From contig CAUEEP010000754.1 of the NCBI GenBank assembly GCA_958450365.1, positions 1,024,001 through 1,088,000 on the forward strand: DNA of 64,000 nt, given 5' to 3'. The notes below the pieces were generated by a model. It did no database searches and was not told where the DNA came from. It was given only the letters and a program-made list of their open reading frames with translations. Below, in pieces: positions 1-14,860 of this stretch. The position numbers and the translations under genes were made by a program. Position 1 is the first letter of the stretch; every line of letters begins with the position of its first letter. Source of the DNA: Mesorhabditis belari (taxonomy: Eukaryota; Nematoda; Chromadorea; Rhabditida; Rhabditidae).

Positions 1-360
1 GTACAGAGAATTGAAATAGGGTACTGTAGTGGATTGAAATGGAATATTCCATTGCTATAGTACGTAGAAGTCGACCTACAGTACTCTACAGACCTACAGT
101 ACACTTCTGCAGTACGTAAGGATGAAATAGGGTACTGTAGCTGATTGAAATGGAATATTCTATTGCTATAGTACGTAGGAGTCGATCTACAGTACCCCAT
201 TCCATTCCTACAGTACCCAAATCCGTCCCGACAGTACAGAGGATTGAAATTTCCTACAGTACGTAGGAATCGGCCTAGAGTACCCTATTCCATTTCTACA
301 GTACTCTAGGTCCATTCCTACAGTACAGAGGAATGAAATAGGGTACTGTAGCTGGAGCTG
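1..360. repeat. Tandem repeat rich in TACAGTAC / GTACTGTA palindromes
   Basis: A unit of about 110-120 bp repeats imperfectly. It contains AATAGGGTACTGTAG, GGAATATTC and CTATAGTACGTAG followed by CCTACAGTAC. Its subunits are inverted versions of one another (CTACAGTAC and GTACTGTAG). No coding exon is visible. Confidence 0.75.
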
Positions 361-394
361 AGCTGAAGACAAGGCTAAAAAGGCGTACGGTAAC

Positions 395-505
395 TATAGA
401 AGAGAGCTGTAGAGGAGAGCTGTAGAGGAGAGCTGAAGAGCTATAGAAGCTGTAGAAGAGAGCTGTAGAGCTATAGAAGCTATAGAAGAACTGAAGAGCT
501 ATAGA
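395..505. repeat. AGCTATAGAAG / AGCTGTAGAGG minisatellite
   Basis: Short units built on AGCTRTAGA alternate without a strict period. The same AGCTATAG core reappears at 6337-6690 and 63482-63910. Confidence 0.7.
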
Positions 506-659
506 AGACAAATATCTAGATAAACGAGAGCCTACAAACTCTGACAAGAAGTATGATGACAAAAAGTTATGAGGATCGTCCCACCGCTCGTCAACTTCTC
601 GAAACAACCAAATGGAATCTTACCGACTAGGATTTAAACTCAAATCTCTACCTCTATCA

Positions 660-704
660 ACAAAAACTTTCTTTCAACCTCTTCTTCCTCTTCTTCTTCC
701 TCTC

Positions 705-738
<34 letters not shown>

Positions 739-785
739 CTCTTCCTCTTCTTCCTCTTCTTCCTCTTCTTCTTTCTCTTTTAGGT
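660..785. repeat. CTT/CTC pyrimidine microsatellite
   Basis: About 120 bp of near-pure pyrimidine (TTCTTCCTC type) on the + strand. It lies upstream of the dysbindin-like gene. Open frames here encode only Leu/Pro runs and are not genes. Confidence 0.8.
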
Positions 786-1036
786 TTTCAATTCAAATCT
801 TATTTTACGGGTTTATTTTTAATTATAATTTCTTTTTAATTTCTTTTTAATTTCTTTGAGATTTACTTTTTATTTGATGATTTTTATTGAAATAAATATA
901 TTAAAAACAATAAAAATAATGATTTAAAGTAGAAATCTTTAAGTTTTTATCTTTAAAAATGTACTTTAAAATGATTAAATTGATTTGTGCCTTAAAAAAA
1001 GTACACTTTTATACAAGTACTTTTCTATAGAACAGT

Positions 1037-4000
1037 ATGCTTGGCTCGATACGGGACACGCTGTTGACGGTGCAGAATGAATTGTCAAATGGGTGAGTTC
1101 GGAGAGATCCTTGATTCTTGATCCTTGATTTTTGATTCTTCAAGATTTTTATAGACAAAGAACAATGGAAAGCAATTCAAATCTGTTTTTAAAGCTTATG
1201 AAGTGAGGAGTTGAGAAATAGAAGGAAAGAGAAGGAAAGAGAAAGAGATAGAAAGAAATAGAAAGAAGTTTTCCTCTATCCAACAAGAAAAGCCTAAGGG
1301 CCTAGTCAAAGCCACAAGCCTAGTCAAAGCCTGGCCTGGTCAAAGCCTGACCTGGTCAAAGCCTGGCCTGGTCAAAGCCTGGCCTGGTCAAAGCCTGGCC
1401 TGGTCAAAGCACAAGTCACACAATAGCTTCATCTCTTCAAACTTTTCCAAAAGTTCTTTCCCTTCTTTGTCCACCTCTAGATCACTTTCTGTTTCCAAGG
1501 AGTGCTCAAAATTGATCCGAGATCCATATCTGGCCTTCTATTTCTTTATCTTTTCTTTATGAGCTTTAAAAAAGGGTTAAAAAGGCTAAAAAAGGGCTAA
1601 AAAAGGGCTAAAAATGACTAAAAAGGGACTAAAAATGACTAAAAATGACTAAAAAGGCTAAAAAAGGACCAAAAATGACTAGAAAAAGACTAAAAGTGAC
1701 CAAAAAGCCTAAAAAAGCTTAGTTTTTCATAAAAACCTTTTAGCATAGAGACAATTGGAGAGAATTTCGATGAATTTTACGTGTCTCTTTGGCGTCGAAT
1801 CAATCAAAAGCAAGAGTACAGCTATTTACGAAAATTTACACTCAAAAATACTCAAACTTTTACGAAATTTTCGCACAAAATTTTCTTGCCTTTTTAAGTT
1901 TCATTCAAAAATTTGCATAAATTTGCATAGACTAAGAGCTTGCGTGTAAGCTCGCTTTGTTTACAAGCTGGCTTCAAGCTGGCTTTGTTTACAAGCTGGC
2001 TTCAAGCTCGCTTTGTTTACAAGCTGGCTTCAAGCTGGCTTTGTTTACAAGCTGGCTTCAGGCTCGCTTTGTTTACAAGCTGGCTTCAAGCTCGCTTTGT
2101 TTACAAGCTGGCTTCAAGCTCGCTTTGTTTACAAGCTGGCTTCAAGCTGGCTTTGTTTACAAGCTGGCTTCAAGCTCGCTTTGTTTACAAGCTGGCTTCA
2201 AGCTGGCTTTGTTTACAAGCTGGCTTCAAGCTCGCTTTGTTTACAAGCTGGCTTCAAGCTCGCTTTGTTTACAAGCTGGCTTCAAGCTGGCTTCAAGCTC
2301 GCTTTGTTTTCTTTTTGCTTTTTTTTTCTTTTTGGGAGTGCTTTTCATTTGTAGAATAGAGTTTTCTATTCTATTTCTATTCAATTTCTATTTCTAATTT
2401 TAGCGTTGAACGTCTACGAGTGAATGTGACGCCGACACTGGCTGTGCAAAGGTGAGAAGTTTCAATAAATGAATTATCTCGGTTTAAAAGCTGAAAAAAA
2501 TTGAGAACAGAAGCAAAAGCCCGAGACCGGGATCGAACCCCGGTGCTACTACTGAGAGACCCCTCTTACTATCCACTAGGCTATCAGTGCATGCCAAGTG
2601 GCCAATAAAAAATGGCCTTTAAAGCTTATCTTCGAAATTTCAGTTCAATTATCCTTTTTGAAGAAGAGCTGAGTAGATAAGCTTTAAAGGACGCTTTTTA
2701 TCAACGAGCCGACATGCACGGATGGCTCAGTGGGTGGTGCGGAGTTTTCTCGGTCGGAAAACCTGGGTTCGATCCCGCCGTCGGTTTTTTTTTTATTGAA
2801 GCTAAGCTTTGAAGATAAGCTTTAAAGCTCACTTTTTATTAGATAGCCCTCAAGCACTGATGGCTCAGTGGATACTGCCAAAGTTTCTCGGTAGGAAGAC
2901 CCGGGTTCGATCCCGCTGTCGGTTTGTTCCCTTTTTATCGAAGCCAAGCTTTGAAGGTAAGCTTTAAAGCACACTTTTTAGTCGTCAAGCATTGCACCGG
3001 TGGCCCAGTGGATAGCAGGATGGCCTCTCGCTAGTAAGATCCGGGTTCGATCCCGGTCTCGGTTTTTCGTTTTTTGAATTTCGCTTTAAAGGGGGCTTCG
3101 CTACCAGACCTGCACTGATGGCCTAGTGGATAGCAGGATGGTCACTTGATAGTGAGGTCCGGGTTCGGTCCCCCTCTTGGTTTTTCCTCTTTCAAAAATT
3201 TCCCAAACTTTTCCATGTTTATTTAGCAGAGTTGATTTGAGGTTATAAATCTCTATAGCTTATAAATCTCGATTTAGATTCCAAAAACGAAAGCTCAAGG
3301 GGAAAATTTGTGATTTTTTTGATGAAATTTTCGTGAAAAACCCTTTAGAAATCGATATCGATAAGAGGATTTGAATAAATTTCCTTATTTCCCAATTTCC
3401 TTGTTTCCCAGATTTATTTCTTTGACTCATTGGTGATTGATTGACTAGAAATCGTTTTGATTTAGCTATTTGTATTTGATTTAGCTATTCCTTCTAAATG
3501 CTAGCTTCACTTTGGCCTTCAGAAGTGTTTGTTATTTCATTTTGATTCATTTTGATTAGTTTTTTTTCGAAAAGCTTAGAGCTTAGGAGCTATTATCCTC
3601 AATAATTCGTTTGTTTAAAGCAAGAATTTCTATTTCTCTTTGCTTAAGAAGCTTGGGAAGCTTTGGGAGCTTAAGGAAGCTTTTGGAAGCTTATGGAAGC
3701 TTATGAAAGCTTTTGGAAGCTTAAGGAAGCTTTTGGAAGCTTAAGGAAGCTTTTGGAAGCTTTTGGAAGCTTAGGGAAGCTTTGGGAAGCTTTTGGAAGC
3801 TTATGAAAGCTTAGGGAAGCTTATGGGAGCTTTTGGAAGCTTAGGGAAGCTTATGGAAGCTTTTGGAAGCTTTGGGAAGCTTTGGGAAGCTTTTGGAAGC
3901 TTAAGGAAGCTTAGAGAAGCGTATGGAAGCTTTGGGAAGCTTATGGAAGCTTTGGGAAACTTTGGAAGGCTTAAGGAAGCTTTGGGAAGCTTAAGGAAGC

Positions 4001-7000
4001 TTAAGGAAGCTTTTGGAAGCTTTGGGAAGCTTAGGGAGTCTTAGAAAAGGTCTTATCCTTTCCAAAAGCTAAGCTATGAAGCTAATAAATATCTATAAAC
4101 TAAAAATGAAGCTTATTTAGTTAATCTATTGCTTAAATGATTATAAACTGTTTCAAAATCGAATTCCAATTTAGATGCCCGGTCGAAACGATAAACGAAT
4201 TGGTGAACACGAGTGCTGGAAGTGATTTGTTGTTGAAGTTAGTGAAAAAAAAGAAGAGAAAACGTTTTCCTATGTACAATTTCCAATGTACAATTGTTAG
4301 ATTTAGTGCTACAGTGCTTCCTATAGCAGCTACAGTATCCCAAATCCAACAGCGGCACTTTAGCATTTAAATCGGCATAAAATCGTCAATTTACAACGAA
4401 ACAAGCTAATTCTTTTTGCAATAGATTCTCCATGAAAAACCCTATAAAATAGATATTGGGTTTATCAGGGAAAAATTGAGTTTAAAGGGGTAAAGTCGGG
4501 GTTGAAGTTGGTGGGAGATGGGGTACGTTCTCTGTGCGTACCCTTGACGTCACTCGTAAGAAAAAACGGCGTCTGGCACACGGCTCTGGCTAAAGGGCGT
4601 CGGAACCCCCCGTGCCCCGGTTTAATTACCCAAGTCTACGTACTCTTGACGTCGCTCATAAAAACGGCGTCTGGCACACGGCCCTGGGTAAGGGCTGTGG
4701 AAAAGCCCCTCGGTCGATTTGACCGTAGCTGTGTGCATTTTACGTCTCGGTAGGAACAAACAGTCTCTGGCACACGACTCTTTTGGTGGGCATTTGTGCG
4801 TTCTCTGTGTGTTCTCTGTGTTCTCTTCTTGCTCAAGAAGAGCCGCGGGTGGGTTTAATTGCCCAAGTGTGCGTACTCTTGACGTGGATCATAGGAAAAA
4901 CGGCGTCTGGCACACGGCTCTGGGTAATGGCCGTGGAAAAGCCCCCTAGCCCGGTTTAATTACCCAAGTTTCTCTAGCAGATTATGGAAATTTATAAACA
5001 ATGCAAAACAATATTAGAAATGCGAGGAATTCAGCAATTCTCAGTCTAATTTGATCTTTAAAAAACAGAAAAAAGGTCAAAAAACGAGAATTTCTTCTTT
5101 AAACGGCCAAAAACGACAATTCGATCTTTAAAACGAAAGAAAAAACGGCGAACAAGGATTGTTGAGGAAGAATTGAGGAAAAGAGCCACAAATTCTCACT
5201 ATTGACACTTTCCATTTCATTTCTTTTTGTTCAACTACAAGCCCTTCCCCAATAGAGACTTGACCTTGACCATGAGTCTCCTCGAGACTCGAGAAGATGA
5301 GAGAATGACGAGAAGATCGTCATTTTCCCCCTCTCCCCTTAACGGACATTTGATCTTTCGTGGAAATAGATGGAGATAAAGAGAATGATCACAGATCTGG
5401 GAAGGGAGAGGGAAGGGGGAGGAAGAGAGGGAAGTTGGAGGAAGGGAGAGGGAAGAAGGGAGGGGAAGTTGAAGGTTCTAGACTTGCACTTGGAACAGGG
5501 ATGGTTAAGGGAAAGGCAACAGCTTGAGTTTCGACCTCTGAGCTTCTTAAGAAGCCTTTACAGGCCCCCTAGCCAACGTCCTCGATAGTCTAGTGGATAA
5601 GCAGCTAGGCTATCGAAACCGATCGCTCTCTTCTAGCTCGAGTTCGAATCCCACTCGTGCAGAAGTTTTTAAAAACTTTCCTAAAATTTTTTATTGAATA
5701 TTTCTCTCAAGGAAACAGTTAAAAAGGAAAATTGGAAAGAATGGGACAAGGGAATGATCGGTTTACAGTCTAGCAGACAATCTAGACGATTCAGACTGTT
5801 TGAACAGGCTTAACAGCTTAACTAGTCTTCAGATCTCTCTCAAAATCCCATCTAGCAAAGAAAAGTTCAAAAAGCTAGTTCTTTGATTTCTTTCTTGCTG
5901 CATTAGCTTCTTTATTTGTTAAAGTTTACTTTGAAATGCTTGAAAAGCTTGAAATCTCTGTTTACAAGCTGTTTTGGATCAGGAAAGAGAAAACTGATAA
6001 AACAAAAATAAAAAGAACTAATAATTCATCGCAAACCAGATCTACAATAGTCTTTTTTAAGATATCAAACCCAGCTGGATCAAATGCAAACCGTTTCCGA
6101 TGAGGGAGTCCGTTTAGCGAATTTGTGCAGTACACGGCTCGGAAGAGCGCAACAAATGTGTCGGGTTTGTAAGAAAATTATGAGAATTCATTGATTGGTT
6201 GATTCATTCATTTTTTTCAATGTTCTCCTTTGTAAAAACGATTCAGGAACGAGCCGACGCCGTTCTCAACATTGACACTTTCTTACGCTCCATTCAGGAT
6301 GTTGATAAAAGGATACGAGAGATCGGGAAACAGGTTCAAAGCTATAGAAAGCTATAGGAAGCTATAGAGAGCTATAGAAAGCTATAGAAAGCTATAGAAA
6401 GCTTTGGAAAGCTCTAGCAAGCTATAGCAAGCTATAGACAGCTATAGAAAGCTATAGAAAGCTATAGGAAGCTATAGAAAGCTTTGGAAAGCTATAGAAA
6501 GCTATAGAAAGCTATAGAAAGCTATAGCAAGCTATAGACAGCTGTAGAAAGCTTTAGAAAGCTTTAGAAAGCTTTAGAAAGCTCTAGCAAGCTATAGCAA
6601 GCTATAGACAGCTGTAGAAAGCTTTAGAAAGCTTTAGAAAGCTTTAGAAAGCTCTAGCAAGCTATAGAAACCTATAGAAAGCTATAGAATATCTAAAAAA
6701 TTTCCATAGAAATCAGTTTTTCGGTTTTTAGCTTTCTGGGGATCGAACCCGGGTCGTTTGGGCTGTAGACAAGCGGTATACAGTCTATATATCTATGCAA
6801 GCATTTTCTCAACCCTCTTTTAACCAATAAAGCTAAAACTTCTTTAGAAAACCTTAGAATATTGTATCCTTGGAATTTAAAGTTAAAAATTCAAAAAATT
6901 GGAACTACTTGCTATGCAAGGAGGGACGAACCGGGATCTTGTAGGCTACAGGCCAACACGCTGCCGACTGCGCTATGGCGACCATGGGCCTGGTCGATAA

Positions 7001-8503
7001 AGAAAGCCACTAAAAGTCGCGCAATCGCAACTCGCAAGTTACAATCACGCTTCCAAAGGCGACTGTGCGAGTTTTCATGGCTTTTTTCTGGCAGGGTTTT
7101 CAGTCGACATGGCGTAGTCGGGAGGGCACTCTTCTACAAGCCACACGACCCGGGTTCGATCCCCCGTACTGCCATCGAGGTCCATTTTTTGAACCTTTAA
7201 CTTTAAATTCCACGACTGGGAAAGGAATTCCACAACTGCAATGAATAGGGAAAGGAAAGAATCAAGTGCACTAGAAGGGTTGGGTTTACGAAAGAGATCT
7301 GTACTTTGTGCCCTCATCAAATCAAAATCTTTCTGGTGCACTATATGGAAATGATAGGTTGAAAAGCTGCAACGTTTCTGCGATCAAACCGAGTTGGCTT
7401 TCGCTCATTTGGAGGGTCTATGCATGGTGGTCAGGGCTGAAGAAGAGGTCAGAGCTGAAGAGAGCCGAAGAGAGCTGTCTTTGAAGAGAGCTCTTCAATT
7501 CTACCTCGAAATTCCAGGTGGAATTGATTCGTGAACGAGCGAGAGTTGTCGCGAGCCTCGTCCCACCCGTCACCCCACCGCCAAGCGTTTTCCCCCGTAA
7601 GTTTAACTGATCAAAATTCGAAATTTAGAGTTGAATTCACATTTTTCACATATTAGCAACGTATTTGCATAGCTTTACACTTATAATTAAGCTGATTTTC
7701 TTTCTATTCTTCTCTATTCTTCTCTATTTATGTCTTTTTTTGTTAGTTTAAACTCGAAATCTCTCCATTCAAGCCATTCAATCTTTAAAGCACTATAAAA
7801 TCGTCAATTTCCAACCAAACAAGCTAATTCTTTTTGCAATAGATTCTCCATGAAAAACCCTATAAAATAGATATTGGGTTTATCAGGGAAAAGTTGAGTT
7901 TAAAGGGGTAAAATCGGGGTTAAAGTTGGTGGGGCACTTTGTTCTCTGTGTGTACCCTTGACGTCACTCGTAAAGAAAAACGGCGTCTGGCACACGGCCC
8001 CGGTAGAAGGGACCGAAAAGGCTTCTAGCCCGGTTTAATTACCCAAGTTGACAGAAAGCGCGCGATTATAGGGACAGTTTTGCTGTAAAAGGCGCAACTT
8101 TCTCTTCTTCTTTCTCTTTAAATTTCGCTGCTCGTTCTCTTTCTCTTGTTCTTCCTCTTGCTCTTTCTCTTCCACTTGTTCTTCCTCTTGTTCTTCCTCT
8201 TTCTCTTTCTCTTCATCTTGTCCTTCCTCTTCTTCTTTCTCTTGTTCTTCCTCTTGTTCTTCCTCTTTCTCTTCCTCTTGTCCTTCCTCTTCCTCTTTCT
8301 CTTCCTCTTGTTCTTCCTCTTTCTCTTCCTCTTGTTCTTCCTCTTGCTCTTTCTCTTCCTCTCTCTCTCTTTATCATATCAATGATATCAACTTCCTCTA
8401 TCATTCTGAATCCTCTTTTCCAGCTCCAGCCGTGCAAGCCTCGGACACAGTGAGAGCTCAACAAGAAGAGGTGATGCTCGAGGAGTTTCTATCAAAGCCA
8501 TGA
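1037..8503 (+). CDS. Dysbindin-like protein (BLOC-1 subunit), 7 coding exons
   Basis: Dysbindin is a coiled-coil subunit of BLOC-1, the cytosolic complex that sorts cargo to lysosome-related organelles and acts at synapses. Exons read as 1037-1092, 2404-2451, 6062-6164, 6247-6333, 7358-7426, 7518-7596 and 8424-8503. They total 522 nt (173 aa plus TGA), and every junction keeps phase. The N-terminus MLGSIRDTLLTVQNELSNG closely resembles vertebrate dysbindin (MLETLRERLLSVQQ...). The middle, about residues 70-130, is amphipathic and includes FAHLEGLC, like the HLEDLC stretch of dysbindin. The C-terminus EEVMLEEFL resembles its QEALDVFL. A Pro-rich linker (LVPPVTPPPS) lies near residue 145. A TTTCTATAG just before exon 1 could be a trans-splice acceptor, and AATAAA motifs follow near 8811-8833. 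Introns 2 and 6 are swollen with tRNA-like and SL1-like repeats. The protein is much shorter than the human one, so the family call is an inference; the gene structure is firmer. Confidence 0.65.
1308..1412. repeat. 16-17 bp minisatellite (GGTCAAAGCCTGGCCT)
   Basis: About six tandem copies lie in intron 1 of the dysbindin-like gene. Confidence 0.85.
1565..1722. repeat. 11-bp minisatellite (CTAAAAAGGG / CTAAAAATGA)
   Basis: A-rich short tandem array in intron 1 of the dysbindin-like gene. Confidence 0.8.
1948..2312. repeat. 28-bp minisatellite, about 12 copies
   Basis: The unit is GCTTTGTTTACAAGCTGG followed by CTTCAAGCTC, with alternating C/G variants. Because 28 is not a multiple of 3, all three + frames stay open and cycle through the same short peptides. 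These frames are artefacts, not a gene. The array ends about 90 bp before exon 2 of the dysbindin-like gene. Confidence 0.92.
2519..2593 (-). pseudogene. tRNA-like sequence with Pol III box A and box B
   Basis: The minus strand reads GCACTGATAGCCTAGTGG (box A-like) and later GGGGTTCGATCCCGG (box B). Spacing and length (about 73 nt) are tRNA-like, but the acceptor ends do not pair. It is the inverted member of the cluster at 2713-3182 and lies in intron 2 of the dysbindin-like gene. Confidence 0.6.
2713..2788 (+). pseudogene. tRNA-like sequence
   Basis: GCACGGATGGCTCAGTGG (box A) is followed 38 nt later by GGGTTCGATCCC (box B). It is preceded by a shared AAGCTTTAAAGGACGC leader, and it ends in a T-rich run that could terminate Pol III. 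The acceptor stem does not form. Confidence 0.6.
2853..2928 (+). pseudogene. tRNA-like sequence
   Basis: GCACTGATGGCTCAGTGG and GGGTTCGATCCC sit at tRNA spacing. The 5' flank (GATAAGCTTTAAAGCTCACT) is shared with its neighbours, so the repeating unit includes flanking DNA. Confidence 0.6.
2990..3066 (+). pseudogene. tRNA-like sequence
   Basis: GCACCGGTGGCCCAGTGG and CCGGGTTCGATCCCGG are present. The T-arm stem is perfect, but its loop has 6 nt instead of 7, a sign of a degenerate tRNA-derived element. Confidence 0.6.
3110..3184 (+). pseudogene. tRNA-like sequence
   Basis: GCACTGATGGCCTAGTGG and CCGGGTTCGGTCCCC are present. This is the last member of the cluster. Its core is highly similar to the 2990 copy (GATAGCAGGATGG shared). 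Confidence 0.58.
3640..4045. repeat. 10-bp minisatellite (GGAAGCTTWW), about 38 copies
   Basis: Every unit carries the palindrome AAGCTT. The spacing is close to 10 bp throughout. It lies in intron 2 of the dysbindin-like gene. Confidence 0.9.
4374..4975 (+). repeat. Tandem units of about 100 bp carrying SL1-like leader sequences
   Basis: The nematode SL1 leader begins GGTTTAATTACCCAAGT. That 17-mer occurs exactly at 4619 and 4953, and with one change (ATTGCCC) at 4852. Between copies lie related units with TTGACGTC, AAAAACGGCGTCTGGCACACGG and a GC-rich hairpin (CACGGC...GCCGTG at about 4914-4937). In two units the leader runs into GTACTC, where an SL RNA would have its splice donor. I see no clear Sm site (A-U4/5-G type), so these may be SL-RNA-derived repeats rather than working SL genes. 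The left flank (4374-4500) recurs at 7796-7925. Confidence 0.6.
5579..5664 (+). pseudogene. tRNA-like sequence with extra arm length
   Basis: TCCTCGATAGTCTAGTGGATA resembles the 5' half of a eukaryotic tRNA-Asp, and GAGTTCGAATCCCA supplies box B. The span is about 85 nt, suggesting a long variable region. The 3' end does not pair with the 5' end, so it is probably tRNA-derived rather than functional. Confidence 0.5.
6337..6692. repeat. 10-bp minisatellite (GCTATAGAAA), about 35 copies
   Basis: It starts directly after the 6247-6333 exon of the dysbindin-like gene, with GTTCAAA as donor. Unit variants are GCTTTAGAAA, GCTCTAGCAA and GCTATAGACA, with higher-order blocks. The same unit fills an ion-channel intron at 63482-63910. 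Confidence 0.9.
6735..6805 (-). pseudogene. tRNA-like sequence
   Basis: The minus strand carries CTTGTCTACAGCCCAAACGA followed by CCCGGGTTCGATCCCC. This 3' half matches the elements at 7094 and 18726. The 5' half is poorly conserved. Confidence 0.45.
6916..6988 (-). pseudogene. tRNA-like sequence
   Basis: The minus strand reads GCCATAGCGCAGTCGGCAGCG, like the 5' half of an elongator tRNA-Met. GATCCCGGTTCGTCCC follows as box B. Acceptor and T-stem pairing are incomplete. Confidence 0.5.
7094..7175 (+). pseudogene. tRNA-like sequence
   Basis: ATGGCGTAGTCGGGAGGGC (box A-like) is followed by CCCGGGTTCGATCCCCCG. The segment CTTCTACAAGCCACACGA is shared with 18726-18802. Confidence 0.5.
7796..8053 (+). 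repeat. Second copy of the SL1-like repeat unit
   Basis: Nearly the same order as 4374-4633: CAAGCTAATTCTTTTTGCAA, AGATATTGGGTTTATCAGGG, TTGACGTCACTCGTAA, CGGCGTCTGGCACACGG, then the SL1-like GGTTTAATTACCCAAGTTG at 8032. It lies in intron 6 of the dysbindin-like gene. Part of its left side recurs inverted near 55975-56045. Confidence 0.6.
8110..8375. repeat. CTT/CTC pyrimidine tract
   Basis: Near-pure pyrimidine on the + strand, ending about 50 bp before the last dysbindin-like exon. Its open frames are low-complexity. Confidence 0.85.
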
Positions 8504-9254
8504 ATCGAATTTATAGAATTATTTCTATTTTCTATTTCTATGTCTATCGAATTTAGAGAATTCAAAGGATACAATGCTCTATTTTTCTCTAATCATTGCT
8601 TTTACCTACTTCCAAATTCTAAAATATCCCCGCTTCCAGATTTGCTCATAATCTACCCGCTTAAATTTGATTTGATTTGATCACAATCACTCACCCATCG
8701 AGCATTCCGAAATTTTCTAATTTTCTAATTTCAATCATTTCCCCTTTGATGAAAGTTTTCCATTTCCATTGTTTTGCGCTTTTCTGGTTTCATTTCTTGC
8801 AAGTGCTGTGAATAAAATAAAATCTGCAATAAAATGATTTAATACATAAAAAAGCAAATGGCAAAGACATCATCAAAAGTAAACAACGCCAAATTGCTCT
8901 AGATTTGAGTCTGTAAAAGGTTATGGATCTGCTTTTTCTCACGCTAGTAGTATAGGATGCCTGAAAAGTTCTGTTCCATCGTGTTCTTTTCGCTCTTTTC
9001 TTTCATCTAAAACAATTTTTGAAGTCTAATTTTGTTTTCTTCTGAATCATTGACTTTTTTTATGATTGACTGCCCAGCATTTGGCCGTTTATTTAAAAGA
9101 ATAAAGCGATTTTAACGCAAATCGTGTTGCTTAGCCAAATAGGAAATTTATGAAATAACCATCGCACAAACAAAATCACAATTACTAACACAAAATAAAA
9201 AGCTTTAAATAAACAGAGAGAAAATATAACATAACCGTAATAATGGGGCAATTC
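8504..9254. other. Convergent 3' ends of the dysbindin-like gene and U2SURP
   Basis: AT-rich, with no exon seen. AATAAA motifs for the + gene lie at about 8811-8833. For the - gene, TTTATT at about 9088 (AATAAA on the minus strand) is a candidate signal. Confidence 0.5.
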
Positions 9255-13907
<4,653 letters not shown>

Positions 13908-14154
13908 TCGTCTTCATATAGCGGGAGCTTTGTGTAATCTATAATCGTTAGCTAGAATCGTCAGCTAGAATCGTAAGCTATAATTGTAAGCTATAATCGT
14001 AAGTATAAAGTAAAAACAGACAAGAAAAGGTTGTCAAGCATAAATTGTTCAAGGAGGTTATCGAAATCTTGTTAGAGAGAAATACGGTCAAAAGGCACCG
14101 GATAGAGTTTCTTCTTTTCTCGGCGTGAAGGGCGAACAGCGCTCTATAACCGAC

Positions 14155-14530
14155 GTAGACTTAGACTTAGACTTGATTTTTTTATATCATTTATTCAGAT
14201 AAGAAAAGATATTCAGCTTCGCAGCTGAAATTTTGCTTTAGACTTGATTCTTTTATATCATTTATTCAGATAAGAAAAGATATTCAGCTTCGCAGCTGAA
14301 ATTTTGCTTTAGACTTGATTCTTTTATATCATTTATTCAGATAAGAAAAGATATTCAGCTTCGCAGCTGAAATTTTGCTTTAGACTTGATTCTTTTATAT
14401 CATTTATTCAGATAAGAAAAGATATTCAGCTTAGCAGCTAAAACTTTTGCTTTAGACTTGATTCTTTAATATCATTTATTCAGATAAGAAAAGATATTCA
14501 GCTTCAGCAGCTGAAATTTTGCTTTCAAAG
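14155..14530. repeat. Tandem repeat of about 74 bp, 5 copies
   Basis: The unit begins TTTAGACTTGATTCTTTTAT and includes AAGATATTCAGCTTCGCAGC. Copies are nearly identical. It lies between the divergent U2SURP and ALG10 genes. Confidence 0.9.
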
Positions 14531-14860
14531 AATGCTCTTATAAAAAAAGTCCAAAATCTATTTTAGCCATTTTTGATTGCGCTTCTACTTTTTAGAGCAT
14601 TTTTACGATCTGCTTTGATTTTACGATCTGCTTTGATTTTCTAATGATTTTATCTGCTAATGCTTTGGTTTGCTAATGCTTTGATCTTCTAATGCTTTCA
14701 TTTTTAGGTAAAAAAACCAAATGCTGACTCAACTGCAAGAAAAAACCGATAAAAGCACTGGAATCAATAAAGGTTTGTGCTTTCATATAGTTAATTCAGC
14801 TCTGGTAAAGTTAAAGTTAAAGTTAAAGTTAGTTAAAGTTAGTTAAAGTTAGTTAAAGCT

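Noticed and set aside
1940..2397. Three overlapping frames with repeated Leu/Ala/Phe/Lys peptides
   Set aside because: A 28-bp tandem repeat keeps all frames open. The region is an intron of the dysbindin-like gene.
2519..3184. Functional tRNA genes
   Set aside because: Acceptor stems do not pair and the T loop is short in at least one copy. They are kept as tRNA-derived sequences only.
4502..4949. Frames across the SL1-like units
   Set aside because: Repeated ends and hairpins explain the conservation. There is no consistent frame between units.
4374..4975. 5S rRNA genes, which accompany SL1 genes in some nematodes
   Set aside because: I see no 5S-like sequence in either SL1-like block.
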